The notes below the pieces were generated by a model that had not been told where the DNA came from, did not search any database, and worked only from the letters and a program-made list of their open reading frames with translations. Below, piece by piece: positions 47,426 to 63,950 of a DNA stretch of 64,000 nucleotides (its first letter is position 1; each line of letters opens with the position of its first letter). Source of the stretch: Ectobacillus antri (GTDB lineage Bacteria > Bacillota > Bacilli > Bacillales > Bacillaceae_G). A program made the position numbers and the translations under genes. Location of the stretch: the NCBI RefSeq assembly GCF_003852715.1, contig NZ_RIAV01000005.1:1-64000 (forward strand), given 5' to 3'.

Positions 47426-48625
47426 TTACGCCAACACTTTTTGAATTTTTTCGATTGCCCAGTTTAAATCTTCTTCAGAAATGATTAACGGCGGTGCAAA
47501 ACGGATTGTTGTTTCATGTGTTTCTTTGCACAGTAAGCCTTCTGCTTTTAATTGCTCACAGTATGGACGTGCTGCGCGGTCAAGCTCAACACCGATAAAT
47601 AAGCCGCGGCCGCGCACTTCTTTAATCATTGGATTGTTGATTTCTTTTAACTTCTCCATAAAATATGCACCAAGCTCCATAGAACGATCCGCTAGTTTCT
47701 CTTCCTCTAATACTTCTAAAGCTGCGATAGAAACCGCACAAGCAAGTGGATTGCCGCCGAATGTGGAGCCGTGGGAACCCGGATTAAATACACCAAGTAC
47801 ATCACGGTTTGCCGCTACGCAGGAAATTGGGAATACGCCGCCACCAAGCGCTTTACCAAGAATGTACATATCAGGTGTAACACCTTCCCAATCACAAGCG
47901 AACATTTTTCCTGTACGGGCTAGGCCTGTTTGAATTTCATCCGCAATCAATAAAACATTTTGCTCTTTACATAGCTGTTGCGCTGCTTTTAAGAAGCCTT
48001 CTGTTGGCATTACGATACCCGCTTCCCCTTGAATCGGTTCTAATAGAAATGCTGCTGTATTTGGTGTAATTGCCGCCTTCAATGCTTCCAAATCACCATA
48101 AGGAATCAGCTTGATGCCTGGCAAGAACGGACCAAAGCCGCGTTGATATTCTGCTTCAGAGGATAGTGACACTGCTGTCATTGTACGACCATGGAAGTTA
48201 CCTTCGCATGCGATGATTTCAGCTTGGTTTTCCGCCACACCTTTCACATCATACGCCCAGCGTCTTGCAGCTTTGACCGCTGTTTCAACCGCTTCAGCAC
48301 CTGTGTTCATTGGCAGTACCATTTCTTTTTTCGTTAGCTTAGCTACTTTTTCATAAAAAGGCGCTAGCTGATCGTTATGAAACGCGCGGGATGTTAATGT
48401 AACTTTGTCTGCTTGCTCTTTTAAAGCCGCAATAATTTTAGGATGTCTGTGACCTTGGTTTACCGCGGAATATGCACTCAGCATGTCCATATATTTGTTG
48501 CCTTCTGGATCGTATACCCAAGCTCCTTCTGCTTTTGCAATTACGACTGGCAGCGGATGATAGTTGTTTGCGCCATACTGATTTGTTTGTTCGATAATAT
48601 GCTCTGTACGAGATGTTGTCGTCAT
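47426..48625 (-). CDS. rocD: Ornithine aminotransferase
   Basis: A 399-residue, PLP-dependent class III aminotransferase that converts ornithine to glutamate semialdehyde in arginine catabolism. Motifs include [47 protein letters not shown] and the PLP lysine in [17 protein letters not shown] at 48625 follows AAGGGGG by eight bases; the frame from 48655 lacks a site. It is under a sigma-54-type promoter and adjacent to rocR. Confidence 0.93.
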   Translation of the reverse strand: MTTTSRTEHIIEQTNQYGANNYHPLPVVIAKAEGAWVYDPEGNKYMDMLSAYSAVNQGHRHPKIIAALKEQADKVTLTSRAFHNDQLAPFYEKVAKLTKKEMVLPMNTGAEAVETAVKAARRWAYDVKGVAENQAEIIACEGNFHGRTMTAVSLSSEAEYQRGFGPFLPGIKLIPYGDLEALKAAITPNTAAFLLEPIQGEAGIVMPTEGFLKAAQQLCKEQNVLLIADEIQTGLARTGKMFACDWEGVTPDMYILGKALGGGVFPISCVAANRDVLGVFNPGSHGSTFGGNPLACAVSIAALEVLEEEKLADRSMELGAYFMEKLKEINNPMIKEVRGRGLFIGVELDRAARPYCEQLKAEGLLCKETHETTIRFAPPLIISEEDLNWAIEKIQKVLA

Positions 48626-48663
48626 CTTTATAGCCCCCTTATTTGTAATCTCCACACGTTATA

Positions 48664-48682
48664 ATGCAAAATGTATGCCAAC
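48664..48682 (-). promoter_or_regulatory. Sigma-54 (SigL) promoter of rocDE
   Basis: On the minus strand TTGGCATACATTTTGCAT has GG and GC separated by exactly ten bases, the -24/-12 spacing of sigma-54 promoters. It lies 40-60 bases upstream of the rocD start. The divergent activator RocR is a sigma-54 enhancer-binding protein. Confidence 0.88.
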
Positions 48683-48733
48683 TATGTAATTCAATCCATA
48701 TATATATAAAACCTTCAAAATCCGCACAAAAAC

Positions 48734-48791
48734 GCAAAATTATTTTGCACCCACCGCAAAATAATCATACAATAAAGGCAGAATATTTTGC
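48734..48791. promoter_or_regulatory. RocR-type upstream activating sites
   Basis: A perfect dyad GCAAAAT-T-ATTTTGC is centred at 48741, about 85 bases upstream of the expected rocD transcription start. A second pair of the same half-sites, GCAAAAT at 48756 and ATTTTGC ending 48791, spans the start of rocR. B. subtilis roc genes use paired 8-bp inverted repeats as RocR binding sites, which also lets RocR control its own gene. Confidence 0.75.
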
Positions 48792-48808
48792 ACATGGAGG
48801 ATGACAAC

Positions 48809-50131
48809 TTGGACGTAAAAACATTTTATGAATACCTTCTAAATGAACTTGATATTGGTATTCATGCAGTGAATGAAGATGGTAAGACCATTATTTATAA
48901 TCAAAAAATGATGGAAATTGAATCAATGGACAAGCATGAAGTACTGAATAAAAGTCCACTTGAGGTATTCGCTTTTAAAGACAATCAAAGCAGCACGCTG
49001 ATGGATGCACTTAGAGGCACGCCAAGACGCAATATTACTCAGACTTATTTCAACAGTCGCGGTAAAGAGATTACAACAATTAATGATACGGTTCCTATCA
49101 TCCATAACGGTAAAATTAAAGGAGCCGTTGAGATTGTAAAAGATATTACCAAGCTAAAACGAACAATTGAAAAAACAGATTTAGAGCGAAAAACGAAGTT
49201 TACTTTCGATCGCATGCTCGGGCGGTCCCCTGCCTTTTTAGCGGTAGTGCAAGAAGCAAGGCGTGCATCGCGGACTTCTTCCTCTGTGCTTCTTATCGGA
49301 GAAACAGGGACGGGGAAAGAGGTGTTCGCCAAAAGCATTCATAACGAAAGCGCTCGGGCAGCGAAGCCTTTTATTTCTCAAAACTGTGCAGCGATCCCCG
49401 AATCGCTGATGGAAAGCACTTTGTTTGGTACAGCAAAGGGGGCTTTCACAGGAGCAATTGATAAGCCTGGTCTCTTTGAAGAAGCAAACGGCGGCACCCT
49501 TCTTCTTGATGAGATTAACTCCTTAAGTCCTCACCTACAGGCTAAATTGCTTCGGGTGATTCAGGAGCGAACGGTTCGCAGAGTCGGGGGATCGCAGGAG
49601 AAAGAAATCGACGTTAGACTCATTGCTACGATGAATGAAGACCCCATCGAAGCCATTACACATAACCGCATGCGTAAGGACCTGTACTACCGTCTCAGTG
49701 TCGTTACCTTATTTCTTCCTCCTCTACGAGAGCGAACTGAGGATATCGAGTTGCTGACGCAAGGCTTTATTGAAAAATACAATACATTATTTAATATGGA
49801 GGTCACAGGCGTTGATGAGCATGTAAAAGAATATTTTCTCCATCATGATTGGCCGGGAAATGTTCGTGAACTCGAGCATATCATTGAAGGGGCAATGAAC
49901 TTGGTGGAAGAAGATATTATCCAACTTTCACACTTACCGGGGCGTATTACCAAACGACATGCACCGCAAATGCCAAAACAAACACCATTAAAGAAAAAAA
50001 TTGATGAAGCAGAGCAAATTTATATTAAACAACTGCTGCAGGAGAATGGCGGGAATATCTCTAAAACTGCACGAATGCTAGGACTAAGCAGGCAAAGTCT
50101 GCAGTATAGGCTAAAGAAATACAATATCTAA
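48809..50131 (+). CDS. rocR: Arginine-utilisation regulator RocR (sigma-54 activator)
   Basis: A 440-residue protein with an N-terminal PAS sensor (about 10-110), a central AAA+ domain with Walker A GETGTGKE, sigma-54 contact loop GAFTGA (211-216) and GGTLLLDEINSL, and a C-terminal helix-turn-helix (ISKTARMLGLSRQSLQYRL). The start is TTG at 48809, eight bases after GGAGG; ATG at 48794 overlaps that site. The N-terminus resembles RocR (IGIHAVNEDGKTIIYNQKMM). It should respond to ornithine or citrulline and activate rocDE. Confidence 0.92.
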   Translation: MDVKTFYEYLLNELDIGIHAVNEDGKTIIYNQKMMEIESMDKHEVLNKSPLEVFAFKDNQSSTLMDALRGTPRRNITQTYFNSRGKEITTINDTVPIIHNGKIKGAVEIVKDITKLKRTIEKTDLERKTKFTFDRMLGRSPAFLAVVQEARRASRTSSSVLLIGETGTGKEVFAKSIHNESARAAKPFISQNCAAIPESLMESTLFGTAKGAFTGAIDKPGLFEEANGGTLLLDEINSLSPHLQAKLLRVIQERTVRRVGGSQEKEIDVRLIATMNEDPIEAITHNRMRKDLYYRLSVVTLFLPPLRERTEDIELLTQGFIEKYNTLFNMEVTGVDEHVKEYFLHHDWPGNVRELEHIIEGAMNLVEEDIIQLSHLPGRITKRHAPQMPKQTPLKKKIDEAEQIYIKQLLQENGGNISKTARMLGLSRQSLQYRLKKYNI

Positions 50132-50144
50132 AGGGGAATTACAT

Positions 50145-50514
50145 ATGGGAGAAATCACTGTTCACCATTATAATGCCTTTAGTACCGCACCGGATAAGGG
50201 AAATCCTGCCGGTGTTGTACTGCATGCAGAAATGTTGACAGACGAACAAATGCAAGAGGTTGCAAGTAAAGTAGGTTTTAGTGAAACCGTCTTTGTGCTT
50301 CCTTCAGAGATCGCTCACCTAAGATTGCGATATTTCACGCCTGGAGGTCAACGACCCACCACTTACGGTCTGTTTGAAGTGGGGGGTGTTTACTAAAATG
50401 GAACAAGAAGGATTTATTGATGTACACGTTCTGCAGCAAAAAGACAATATGAAAGTTGAGATATCTGGAACCGGCGTGCATGTGCAGGATTTATCCATAC
50501 AACTTGACAAGTAG
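50145..50514 (+). pseudogene. PhzF-family protein remnant with internal deletion
   Basis: The first 67 codons match the start of PhzF-type isomerases (YNAFSTAPDKGNPAGVVL, VGFSETVFVLPS, LRYFTPG), then the sequence becomes unrelated and stops at 50396. Two bases later a short frame (MEQEGFIDVHVLQQKDN... VEISGTGVHV) matches the C-terminal end of the family. About 180 middle residues, including the second catalytic region, are missing. It lies 13 bases after rocR and cannot be functional. Confidence 0.8.
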
Positions 50515-50560
50515 AAAAAGAAAATAGGTTTTCTATACGAATCTCTTGTATACATACGTA

Positions 50561-50591
50561 CAAAAGCTGCTTATTCCAAGCTGCTTTTTCC
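50561..50591. terminator. Hairpin terminator between phzF remnant and DUF975 gene
   Basis: AAAAGCTGCTT pairs with AAGCTGCTTTT with one mismatch, followed by T-rich sequence on both strands. It lies between converging genes. Confidence 0.6.
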
Positions 50592-50601
50592 TCTACAACA
50601 T

Positions 50602-51270
50602 TCATACTGAAATCTGTTCTGTTTGTGAGAGTTTCAAATAAAACTTACTTATCGTCACACATATATACGGTATAATCCACAAACATGCGATGCCACACGT
50701 AAGAATACAAAGTAATATCCAGCCTGTAAAACTTAGTATAAGCAAAAACAGTTTACGCTTCTGTCTCTTCATCAGTGCATTGCTTTCTTCCATTGCTTGA
50801 CGAATCGTATAATGCGGCTTCTCAAGTAAAATAAAATATGTCATAGAATAAGAGAATGCCTTTATCATACCCGGTACAATCAATAACAATGACCACAAGC
50901 ATGTATATAAGCTTACTAATCCTACTGCTTTACCGGTTGTCCATATTTGCTTCGCAGTGTGTAAATACCGAAATATATCATATATGCTGGTGCGCTCTCC
51001 TCGTGCAAGCTTCATACATATATGTAAGAAGCCAAAAACCAATGAAGAGCTTATCACGAATATACCTAGCCCATAGCACACATATACGACCACATTCCAT
51101 ACGGATTCAAACGCCGAACCTATAAATGGAATCATGCATAAAAACACAATGCCAAGCGTCAAATAAGCAAATGCCAGTACACAAACGATATATATAAACG
51201 TAGCCCCCACTCCCAATTTCCATCTCCCGTCCAAGGAAGAACGAGCTCCCATTTTTGCGTCTCTAATCAT
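50602..51270 (-). CDS. DUF975 family membrane protein
   Basis: About 222 residues with six hydrophobic segments. IRDAKMGARSSLDGRWKLGV at the start, GFLHICMKLARGERTSIYDIF in the middle and IRQAMEESNALMKRQKRKLF near the end are the DUF975 layout. Function is unknown. ATG at 51270 follows a G-rich site (GGGGGGG); the longer frame from 51312 has none. It has no obvious partner nearby. Confidence 0.8.
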   Translation of the reverse strand: MIRDAKMGARSSLDGRWKLGVGATFIYIVCVLAFAYLTLGIVFLCMIPFIGSAFESVWNVVVYVCYGLGIFVISSSLVFGFLHICMKLARGERTSIYDIFRYLHTAKQIWTTGKAVGLVSLYTCLWSLLLIVPGMIKAFSYSMTYFILLEKPHYTIRQAMEESNALMKRQKRKLFLLILSFTGWILLCILTCGIACLWIIPYICVTISKFYLKLSQTEQISV

Positions 51271-51676
51271 ACAAGCCCCCCCATTCTTAACTCGTACAAA
51301 TATATGCAACAAGGGACAAGGATATGATTACGAGTAAACGTATCCAATATGCTTAACAATAAAACTTGCCACGCTTATATCCAATCTAGTGAACCCTTTC
51401 ATCGAATTTCTTGCCCTCGAGCTCACACTTTCATTTCAGGTATTAGGCACAAACGCGGGTAACATGTTTTTTGTATTAAATGCTGTGAACGTGTGCGCAG
51501 AAGGACTTATCGGGATAATCCTTATCTTATCTTCTTGTAATCCCTATTGCGGAAGAAATATCACTGTATGTGAAATTTCCCAAGCAATAAAAGCAACCAT
51601 CTTCTACTTTTAACCTTAGATGTACTTTCACCAACTACCATTCATTTAGATGAACGTAATCATACCTCCATTTTCT
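51271..51676. other. Intergenic region, nothing recognised
   Basis: About 400 bp between the DUF975 gene and the atp operon terminator. The one open frame on the plus strand (51389-51613) has no ribosome site and no recognisable product. No RNA gene or repeat is seen. Confidence 0.5.
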
Positions 51677-51713
51677 ATAAAAAAACCGCAAAGGATACAC
51701 CTTTGCGGTTTTT

Positions 51714-51715
<2 letters not shown>
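51677..51715 (-). terminator. Rho-independent terminator of the atp operon
   Basis: Minus-strand AAAAAAACCGCAAAGG pairs with CCTTTGCGGTTTTTTT around a 7-base loop. It begins at the atpC stop codon. Confidence 0.93.
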
Positions 51716-52127
<412 letters not shown>

Positions 52128-52136
52128 CTAGACCTG

Positions 52137-53552
<1,416 letters not shown>

Positions 53553-53592
53553 TCATGTTGGCTTTCAGATTATCTGATCAGCCTCGTTCATG

Positions 53593-54456
<864 letters not shown>

Positions 54457-54517
54457 TCACCACCTTTTAGTCGGAAGTAGGCATATTCATGCGTTACCGA
54501 CCGACACCATGGCGCCG

Positions 54518-54653
54518 GCCGATTCCGCTTTTCTTGTCCAGCTTCATCGGCTAGTTCCTCCGGTCAGAGAACCCCAGCACCGACAGGCACAGTACGCCTT
54601 TTGGTGCCGGGAACCTCTTCCCTTTGGAACTGAACGAGCCGATTCCGCTTTTC
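54518..54653 (-). repeat. Dispersed repeat element inside the atp operon
   Basis: On the minus strand GAAAAGCGGAATCGGC occurs at forward 54653-54638 and again at 54533-54518, exactly 120 bp apart. The core has GGTTCCCGGCACC, AAAAGGCG, GGTTCTCTGACCGG and a CTAGCCG/AGCTGGA end. This matches, with differences, the element at 29992-30143, which lies in the other orientation. It occupies most of the atpA-atpG gap. Confidence 0.8.
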
Positions 54654-54657
54654 TTAA

Positions 54658-57220
<2,563 letters not shown>

Positions 57221-57248
57221 TCACTCCCTTCAGTAGTTTCAACTCGAC

Positions 57249-57349
57249 AAAAAAAAGCCGTGATTCTTGGCACATATATTTCGGCGCCGCTTGTCGGCCG
57301 CGCCTTATTAAAAGAATGGCGAAGACGGCTTTTCCACGATCTTCGCCAT
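57249..57349 (-). promoter_or_regulatory. Candidate attenuator between atpE and atpF
   Basis: On the minus strand, a hairpin ATGGCGAAGA/TCTTCGCCAT (forward 57316-57349) overlaps a second, longer structure. In the second, AAAAGCCGT pairs with ACGGCTTTT and ATTCTT with AAGAAT (forward 57249-57333), ending in a run of eight T. The two cannot form together, which is how attenuators work. A termination signal here would give more AtpE, the multi-copy c subunit, than the downstream subunits. Confidence 0.55.
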
Positions 57350-57363
57350 GCAAGGATTGCTCC

Positions 57364-57630
<267 letters not shown>

Positions 57631-57633
57631 TTA

Positions 57634-58749
<1,116 letters not shown>

Positions 58750-58753
<4 letters not shown>

Positions 58754-58977
58754 TGCTGGTCTCCTGAATTAAATTTTTGAATGAGCATGATCATTGCGTA
58801 AATGCCCGTCGCGAGACCAAGCAGCAAACCGATAATGAGAAATAGAGGAAACGTACCGACTTTTTCATCAATCCACTTTCCAAAAAAAATGCCGATAAGA
58901 ATAGAACCTACCAACTGGGAAAGAATCCCTGTCATAAGAGCGTAGCCCTTCAGAGGATTGCGTCGATTTTGTTGCAT
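58750..58977 (-). CDS. AtpZ/AtpI-family small membrane protein
   Basis: A 75-residue protein with two membrane segments and the family signature GSILIGIFFGKWIDEKVGT followed by FLIIGLLLGLATGIYAMI. Such proteins lead many atp operons and are linked to assembly or ion supply. GGAGGG lies upstream of the ATG. It is the first gene of the operon. Confidence 0.85.
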
Positions 58978-59146
58978 ACGTTAATCCCTCCAAAACAAGT
59001 GTGGGGAAGTCGTGCAGAAAGGTTGTGATGTGATAATAGTAACTCATTTTTAACAGTAACGTTTTAAAAAATGAAAACTGTCACTGTTTTGTCAAAAAAT
59101 AGATGGAAACTTGTCACTGAAAGCCCTACCATCTATCGCCATTGTT

Positions 59147-59176
59147 AGCATACAATAGTGTGTTTAATAGTGTCAA
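59147..59176 (-). promoter_or_regulatory. Sigma-A promoter of the atp operon
   Basis: On the minus strand TTGACA (forward 59171-59176) and TATGCT (59147-59152) are 18 bases apart. The leader to the first gene is about 165 bases and contains short inverted repeats (ATAGATGG/CCATCTAT near 59098-59137). Confidence 0.6.
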
Positions 59177-59242
59177 CGACAAATCGAAAAAAAGCGAAAA
59201 ATTTCAGCTTAATTCCATTTTTCATAACTGCAAAATACCATT

Positions 59243-61402
59243 CTAAGAAAATGTTAGCAAAGTCTCAAATGTATCTTCCCTATTTCCCTTCTTCACAAAG
59301 ATAAGCGCTTTATACGTGCCTTTCAAAAATTGTTTTTTCGATATAGTTTGTTCATACCTGCCGTTTGTCACATTTTGACGATAATCTAAAAAACCGACAT
59401 ATTGGAATGTCGCGGGATCGTAGAGAACAATACCGAGCTCATCCGCTCCTCCCGGTAAGTACATTTCATATTTATATATATCTGCTCCGTCTCCTTGCGC
59501 AAATTGAAAGCCCATAATACGCGGGTAGTTGGGCTCACCCGTAAAAAACAAGTACGGCAGCTGCACCATATCGCCATCCCCTACTACTGTAAGATATCCT
59601 TGATGTAAAGTATCACGCAAAAAAGCCGTGTTTACTTCCGCTTCTATAGGGACCGTACGTTTTCCACCCGCATCTACATATAATGTATGCGGTAAATGCC
59701 ATTGTATACCCGTTACGGCGGGCGGGGTTTGGAATATATAGGTACGAGGCGCGTCTGTGCGATTTTCGACCGTGACATCAACCTTTACGCGCGCTTGCCC
59801 TGTTAATAATCCAAATGAGAGTGCCGCTGGATACAGCAGCGTCTTTGTACGTAACGCTTTCTCGATTTGTAGTCTCCCTGCTCCTTGTTCGTATACCGTA
59901 TATGGTTTTCCATTTTGGTATAGTAGCTTGCACGTATTCATGAGCGCTGCCTTGATTTGCTCAGGATTCCATTCTGGATGCGCTTGCCGAAGCAGTGCTG
60001 CTGCACCGGCTACATGGGGCGCTGCCATACTTGTTCCCTGTAAAGCAAGGTAACCGCCGGGCACCGTACTATGAATGCTGACTCCGGGTGCAACAAGGTC
60101 GGGCTTAATCTCCCAGGTTTGCGTTACAGGGCCGCGCGAACTAAACGATGCCAACACATCCTGCTCTTCTCGAAAGACCGTCCCCATCAGCGTACCTTGC
60201 TGCGATAGTAGCCATTTTCCATCGCGACCTGACAAAACAGCGACTGGAATATTTACCCCTTCTACCGCCCCTTGGAAGGAGTCGCGCATATTATTGAAGA
60301 TAATGACACCCTCAGCCCCCGCTTCTTGAGCGCGCTTTGCTTTTTCTGAAAAGGTAAGGGCGCCTCGCTCTAATACAACAATCTTTCCTGCCGCGTTTTT
60401 GATCTCTTTACCGAGACCGGCATGCATCCAAGGTAAAGAGCGAGAGATATTCCATTCCGGCGATCCCTCCATCACGTCTAACCGCAAACTTCGTCCCCCC
60501 ACATCAATATAAGGAATACGAAGGCGGGGAGAAGAAGCGCCGACCGCAATGGCTTTAGAAGCGGTACCCGGAGACCCGACTGTCCAAATAGCAGGACCGG
60601 AATTACCTGAGGCGGTCACCGCCACAATCCCCTTTTCTACCGCTCGGTCCAAAGCGACGCTTGTCGGCCAATCTGGACCGTTCACCTCGTTGCCAAGCGA
60701 TAAATTTAAAACATCTACTTTATCTTCAATAGCCTTTTCAATCGCAGCCAATACGGTTTCACTTGAGCCAGTTCCGCCCGGACCAAGGGCGCGATAGGCA
60801 ATAATTGTCGCATCGGGTGCCACGCCGCGCAGTTTACCGTTCGCCGCAATAATGCCAGCTACATGGGAACCGTGCAGGGTGGGTCCCACTTTCTTAGATT
60901 CCATCGGGTCAGCGTCATCATCGAAGGTATCGTAACCACCTCGATAATTTCTTCTTAAATCGGGATGCTCGTAGTCGATTCCCGTATCAATTACACCAAC
61001 GCGCACGCCTTTGCCGGTTAATCGGTTTCCCTTTTCATCATAGTAACCGTGCGCGGCCTGTCCTCCAATCAGTGTTACACTTTCATTAATATGGGCCTTG
61101 TAGGTTGTGACCGGTGTAACACGTTCCACGCCCGGTATTTGATATAGCTCCCGAAGTTCACGCCTGCTTCCCTTTACGCTTAACCCATGCAATGCGGTTT
61201 GATATACAGCACGCACTGTTATATTTGGATAACGATTATGTATATGCGCTTGTACGTCTCGTAAGCGATGTGGTGTTACTTCAATAATGACAACCTCTTG
61301 TTCATTCTCATATTGTACAGGTGCCTTCGGATGATCCGGGAACGTCATCGCATGGGCAGGTGATACGCATACACACAAGATAAGCAAAATAATTCGAATC
61401 AT
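59243..61402 (-). CDS. Secreted subtilisin-like serine protease (Vpr-like, S8 with PA domain)
   Basis: A 719-residue exported protease. A signal peptide (1-18, ending SPAHA) is followed by an I9-like propeptide, then an S8 domain with Asp139 (GVIDTGIDYEHPD), His177 (LHGSHVAGI) and Ser458 (LQGTSMAAPHVAG). A PA domain is inserted before the serine (about 330-400, VLERGALTFSEKAKRAQEAG). The C-terminal 220 residues are beta-rich. The layout matches Vpr, though it is shorter than the B. subtilis protein. AGGAGG precedes the ATG. It stands between upp and the atp operon, not usual in B. subtilis. Confidence 0.88.
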   Translation of the reverse strand: MIRIILLILCVCVSPAHAMTFPDHPKAPVQYENEQEVVIIEVTPHRLRDVQAHIHNRYPNITVRAVYQTALHGLSVKGSRRELRELYQIPGVERVTPVTTYKAHINESVTLIGGQAAHGYYDEKGNRLTGKGVRVGVIDTGIDYEHPDLRRNYRGGYDTFDDDADPMESKKVGPTLHGSHVAGIIAANGKLRGVAPDATIIAYRALGPGGTGSSETVLAAIEKAIEDKVDVLNLSLGNEVNGPDWPTSVALDRAVEKGIVAVTASGNSGPAIWTVGSPGTASKAIAVGASSPRLRIPYIDVGGRSLRLDVMEGSPEWNISRSLPWMHAGLGKEIKNAAGKIVVLERGALTFSEKAKRAQEAGAEGVIIFNNMRDSFQGAVEGVNIPVAVLSGRDGKWLLSQQGTLMGTVFREEQDVLASFSSRGPVTQTWEIKPDLVAPGVSIHSTVPGGYLALQGTSMAAPHVAGAAALLRQAHPEWNPEQIKAALMNTCKLLYQNGKPYTVYEQGAGRLQIEKALRTKTLLYPAALSFGLLTGQARVKVDVTVENRTDAPRTYIFQTPPAVTGIQWHLPHTLYVDAGGKRTVPIEAEVNTAFLRDTLHQGYLTVVGDGDMVQLPYLFFTGEPNYPRIMGFQFAQGDGADIYKYEMYLPGGADELGIVLYDPATFQYVGFLDYRQNVTNGRYEQTISKKQFLKGTYKALIFVKKGNREDTFETLLTFS

Positions 61403-61523
61403 ACTATAACCTCCTTTTGCTTAGCTTGTGCAATTATAAAAATTTACAAATAAAAAAATTCCGTGCTGACGATGTCTTCTCGGCACTAAGCACCTTCAGG
61501 AACTTCGATTAGATTGTGACCCA

Positions 61524-61548
61524 TAAAAAAAGAAGGGGAATTCCCTTC

Positions 61549-61550
<2 letters not shown>
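61524..61550 (-). terminator. Rho-independent terminator after upp
   Basis: Minus-strand AAGAAGGG pairs with CCCTTCTT and runs into TTTTTTT. It overlaps the upp stop codon. Confidence 0.85.
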
Positions 61551-62244
<694 letters not shown>

Positions 62245-62245
62245 T

Positions 62246-62275
62246 CAAGGGCTGTGTTTGATAAACACAGCCCTT
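62246..62275 (-). terminator. Hairpin after glyA
   Basis: AAGGGCTGTGTTT pairs with AAACACAGCCCTT around a 4-base loop. There is no T-run on the minus strand after the stem, so termination strength is uncertain. Confidence 0.55.
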
Positions 62276-62286
62276 TGAAAAAATTC

Positions 62287-63528
62287 TTATAATTCAGGAT
62301 ACATTGGGAATTTCGCTGTTAACGCGTCTACACGTCGTTTCGCTTCTTCAAGCGCTTCTGGGTTGTCGTGGTTTTTCAGCGTAAATGCGATTAGAGATGC
62401 AATTTCATCCATTTCCTCTAGTCCAAAACCACGCGTTGTAACCGCTGCTGTACCGATACGGATACCGCTTGTTACAAACGGGCTTGCTGGGTCAAATGGA
62501 ATGGTATTTTTATTTACTGTAACACCTACTTCATCCAATACATGCTCCGCTACTTTACCCGTTAGGTTCAGATTGCGAACATCAATTAAGATTAAGTGGT
62601 TGTCCGTGCCACCAGAAACAAGAGTCAATCCTTCTTTTTGCAAGCTTTCAGCCAAACGCTTTGCATTGTTTACAATGTTTTGTGCGTATGCTTTGAACTC
62701 ATCTTGTAACGCTTCGCCAAATGCGACAGCTTTTGCAGCAATAACGTGCATAAGTGGGCCGCCCTGAATACCAGGGAAAATGGATTTATCGATTGCTTTG
62801 GCAAACTCTTCTTTACATAAAATCATACCGCCGCGAGGACCGCGCAATGTTTTATGTGTTGTTGTCGTTACAAAGTCTGCATAAGGAACTGGGTTCGGAT
62901 GCAAACCTGCCGCTACAAGACCGGCAATGTGCGCCATATCAACCATTAGGTATGCGCCAACTTCATCAGCAATTTCACGGAATTTCTTAAAGTCAATTTC
63001 ACGCGGATATGCACTTGCGCCGGCAACGATTAGCTTTGGTTTATGTTGCTTTGCTTTTTCTCTTACATCTTCATAGTTAATAACATGTGTTTCTGCGTCT
63101 ACACCGTACTCTACGAAGTTATATTGCACACCACTAAAGTTAACTGGACTGCCGTGTGTTAAGTGACCACCATGGGATAAATTCATGCCAAGCACTGTGT
63201 CGCCTTGTTTCAAAATAGTAAAATAAACAGCCATGTTTGCTTGTGCACCGGAATGTGGTTGTACGTTCGCATGCTCGGCACCGAAGATCTCTTTTGCACG
63301 ATCTCTTGCGATGTCTTCCGCTACGTCCACATACTCACAACCACCATAGTAACGCTTACCAGGATAACCCTCCGCATACTTGTTCGTTAAAATAGATCCT
63401 TGTGCTTCCATAACGGCTTCGCTAACAAAGTTCTCAGAAGCAATTAATTCAATTTTAGAACGCTGTCTTCCTAACTCGGCCATAATCGCTTGAAACACTT
63501 TTTCATCCTGCAACTTTAAATGCTTCAT
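62287..63528 (-). CDS. glyA: Serine hydroxymethyltransferase
   Basis: A 413-residue PLP enzyme that interconverts serine and glycine while loading tetrahydrofolate. It begins [20 protein letters not shown]; the PLP lysine is in [15 protein letters not shown], and LASEN-type [13 protein letters not shown] is present. ATG at 63528 has AAAGGGGGATTTTC upstream; the much longer frame is non-coding leader. The glyA-upp-atp order is the Bacillus arrangement. Confidence 0.96.
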   Translation of the reverse strand: MKHLKLQDEKVFQAIMAELGRQRSKIELIASENFVSEAVMEAQGSILTNKYAEGYPGKRYYGGCEYVDVAEDIARDRAKEIFGAEHANVQPHSGAQANMAVYFTILKQGDTVLGMNLSHGGHLTHGSPVNFSGVQYNFVEYGVDAETHVINYEDVREKAKQHKPKLIVAGASAYPREIDFKKFREIADEVGAYLMVDMAHIAGLVAAGLHPNPVPYADFVTTTTHKTLRGPRGGMILCKEEFAKAIDKSIFPGIQGGPLMHVIAAKAVAFGEALQDEFKAYAQNIVNNAKRLAESLQKEGLTLVSGGTDNHLILIDVRNLNLTGKVAEHVLDEVGVTVNKNTIPFDPASPFVTSGIRIGTAAVTTRGFGLEEMDEIASLIAFTLKNHDNPEALEEAKRRVDALTAKFPMYPEL

Positions 63529-63646
63529 GAAAATCCCCCTTTTCGCTGAAAGAAACCAAGACTTTACGCATTTATATTCGTTGTAAATCTTAAAAACACG
63601 AATTATAAAGGCAAGATTCCTTTTAACATTCACATTTTTCAATTTT

Positions 63647-63675
63647 ATTCTAACATGATTGTACTTAATAGTGAA
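63647..63675 (-). promoter_or_regulatory. Candidate sigma-A promoter of glyA
   Basis: On the minus strand TTCACT (forward 63670-63675) and TAGAAT (63647-63652) are 17 bases apart, about 115 bases before the glyA start. Confidence 0.35.
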
Positions 63676-63739
63676 AGAATAAATTCTACGAACAGAAAAG
63701 TCAAAAGTGAAGTTCATCGTTAAAAAGATTTCATCGCAC

Positions 63740-63905
63740 CTCTATCGGCCAAATTTCCTCTTCTATCGGCCGAACTTACCTCTCTATCGGCCAAATTCAC
63801 CTCTCTATCGGCCAAACTTGCCTCTCTATCGGCCGAACTTCCTCTTCTATCGGCCGATTTCCCTCTTCTATCGGCCAAATTTCCTCTTCTATCGGCCGAT
63901 TTCTC
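63740..63905 (+). repeat. Tandem repeat array 3, TTCTATCGGCC family, 8 copies
   Basis: Eight copies of the 20-22 bp unit with core YTCTATCGGCC, followed by AAATT, GAACTT or GATTTC. It fills the gap upstream of glyA together with a terminator. Apparent open frames on both strands through the array result from its near-triplet period and are not genes. Confidence 0.92.
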
Positions 63906-63918
63906 CAAACACTACAAT

Positions 63919-63944
63919 AAAAGCAGCCCGCGTTTGGGCTGCTT
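63919..63944 (-). terminator. Rho-independent terminator
   Basis: AAAGCAGCCC pairs with GGGCTGCTTT, followed on the minus strand by TTTTATTG. It belongs to the gene ending at 63951. Confidence 0.8.
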
Positions 63945-63950
63945 TGCTAG

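Noticed and set aside
51389-51613. Small hydrophobic gene in the gap before the atp operon
   Set aside because: It has no ribosome site, no family resemblance and no supporting context.
63529-63730. PurR boxes or a riboswitch upstream of glyA
   Set aside because: TTCG-containing stretches are present but do not match a full PurR box pair, and no riboswitch fold is evident by eye.
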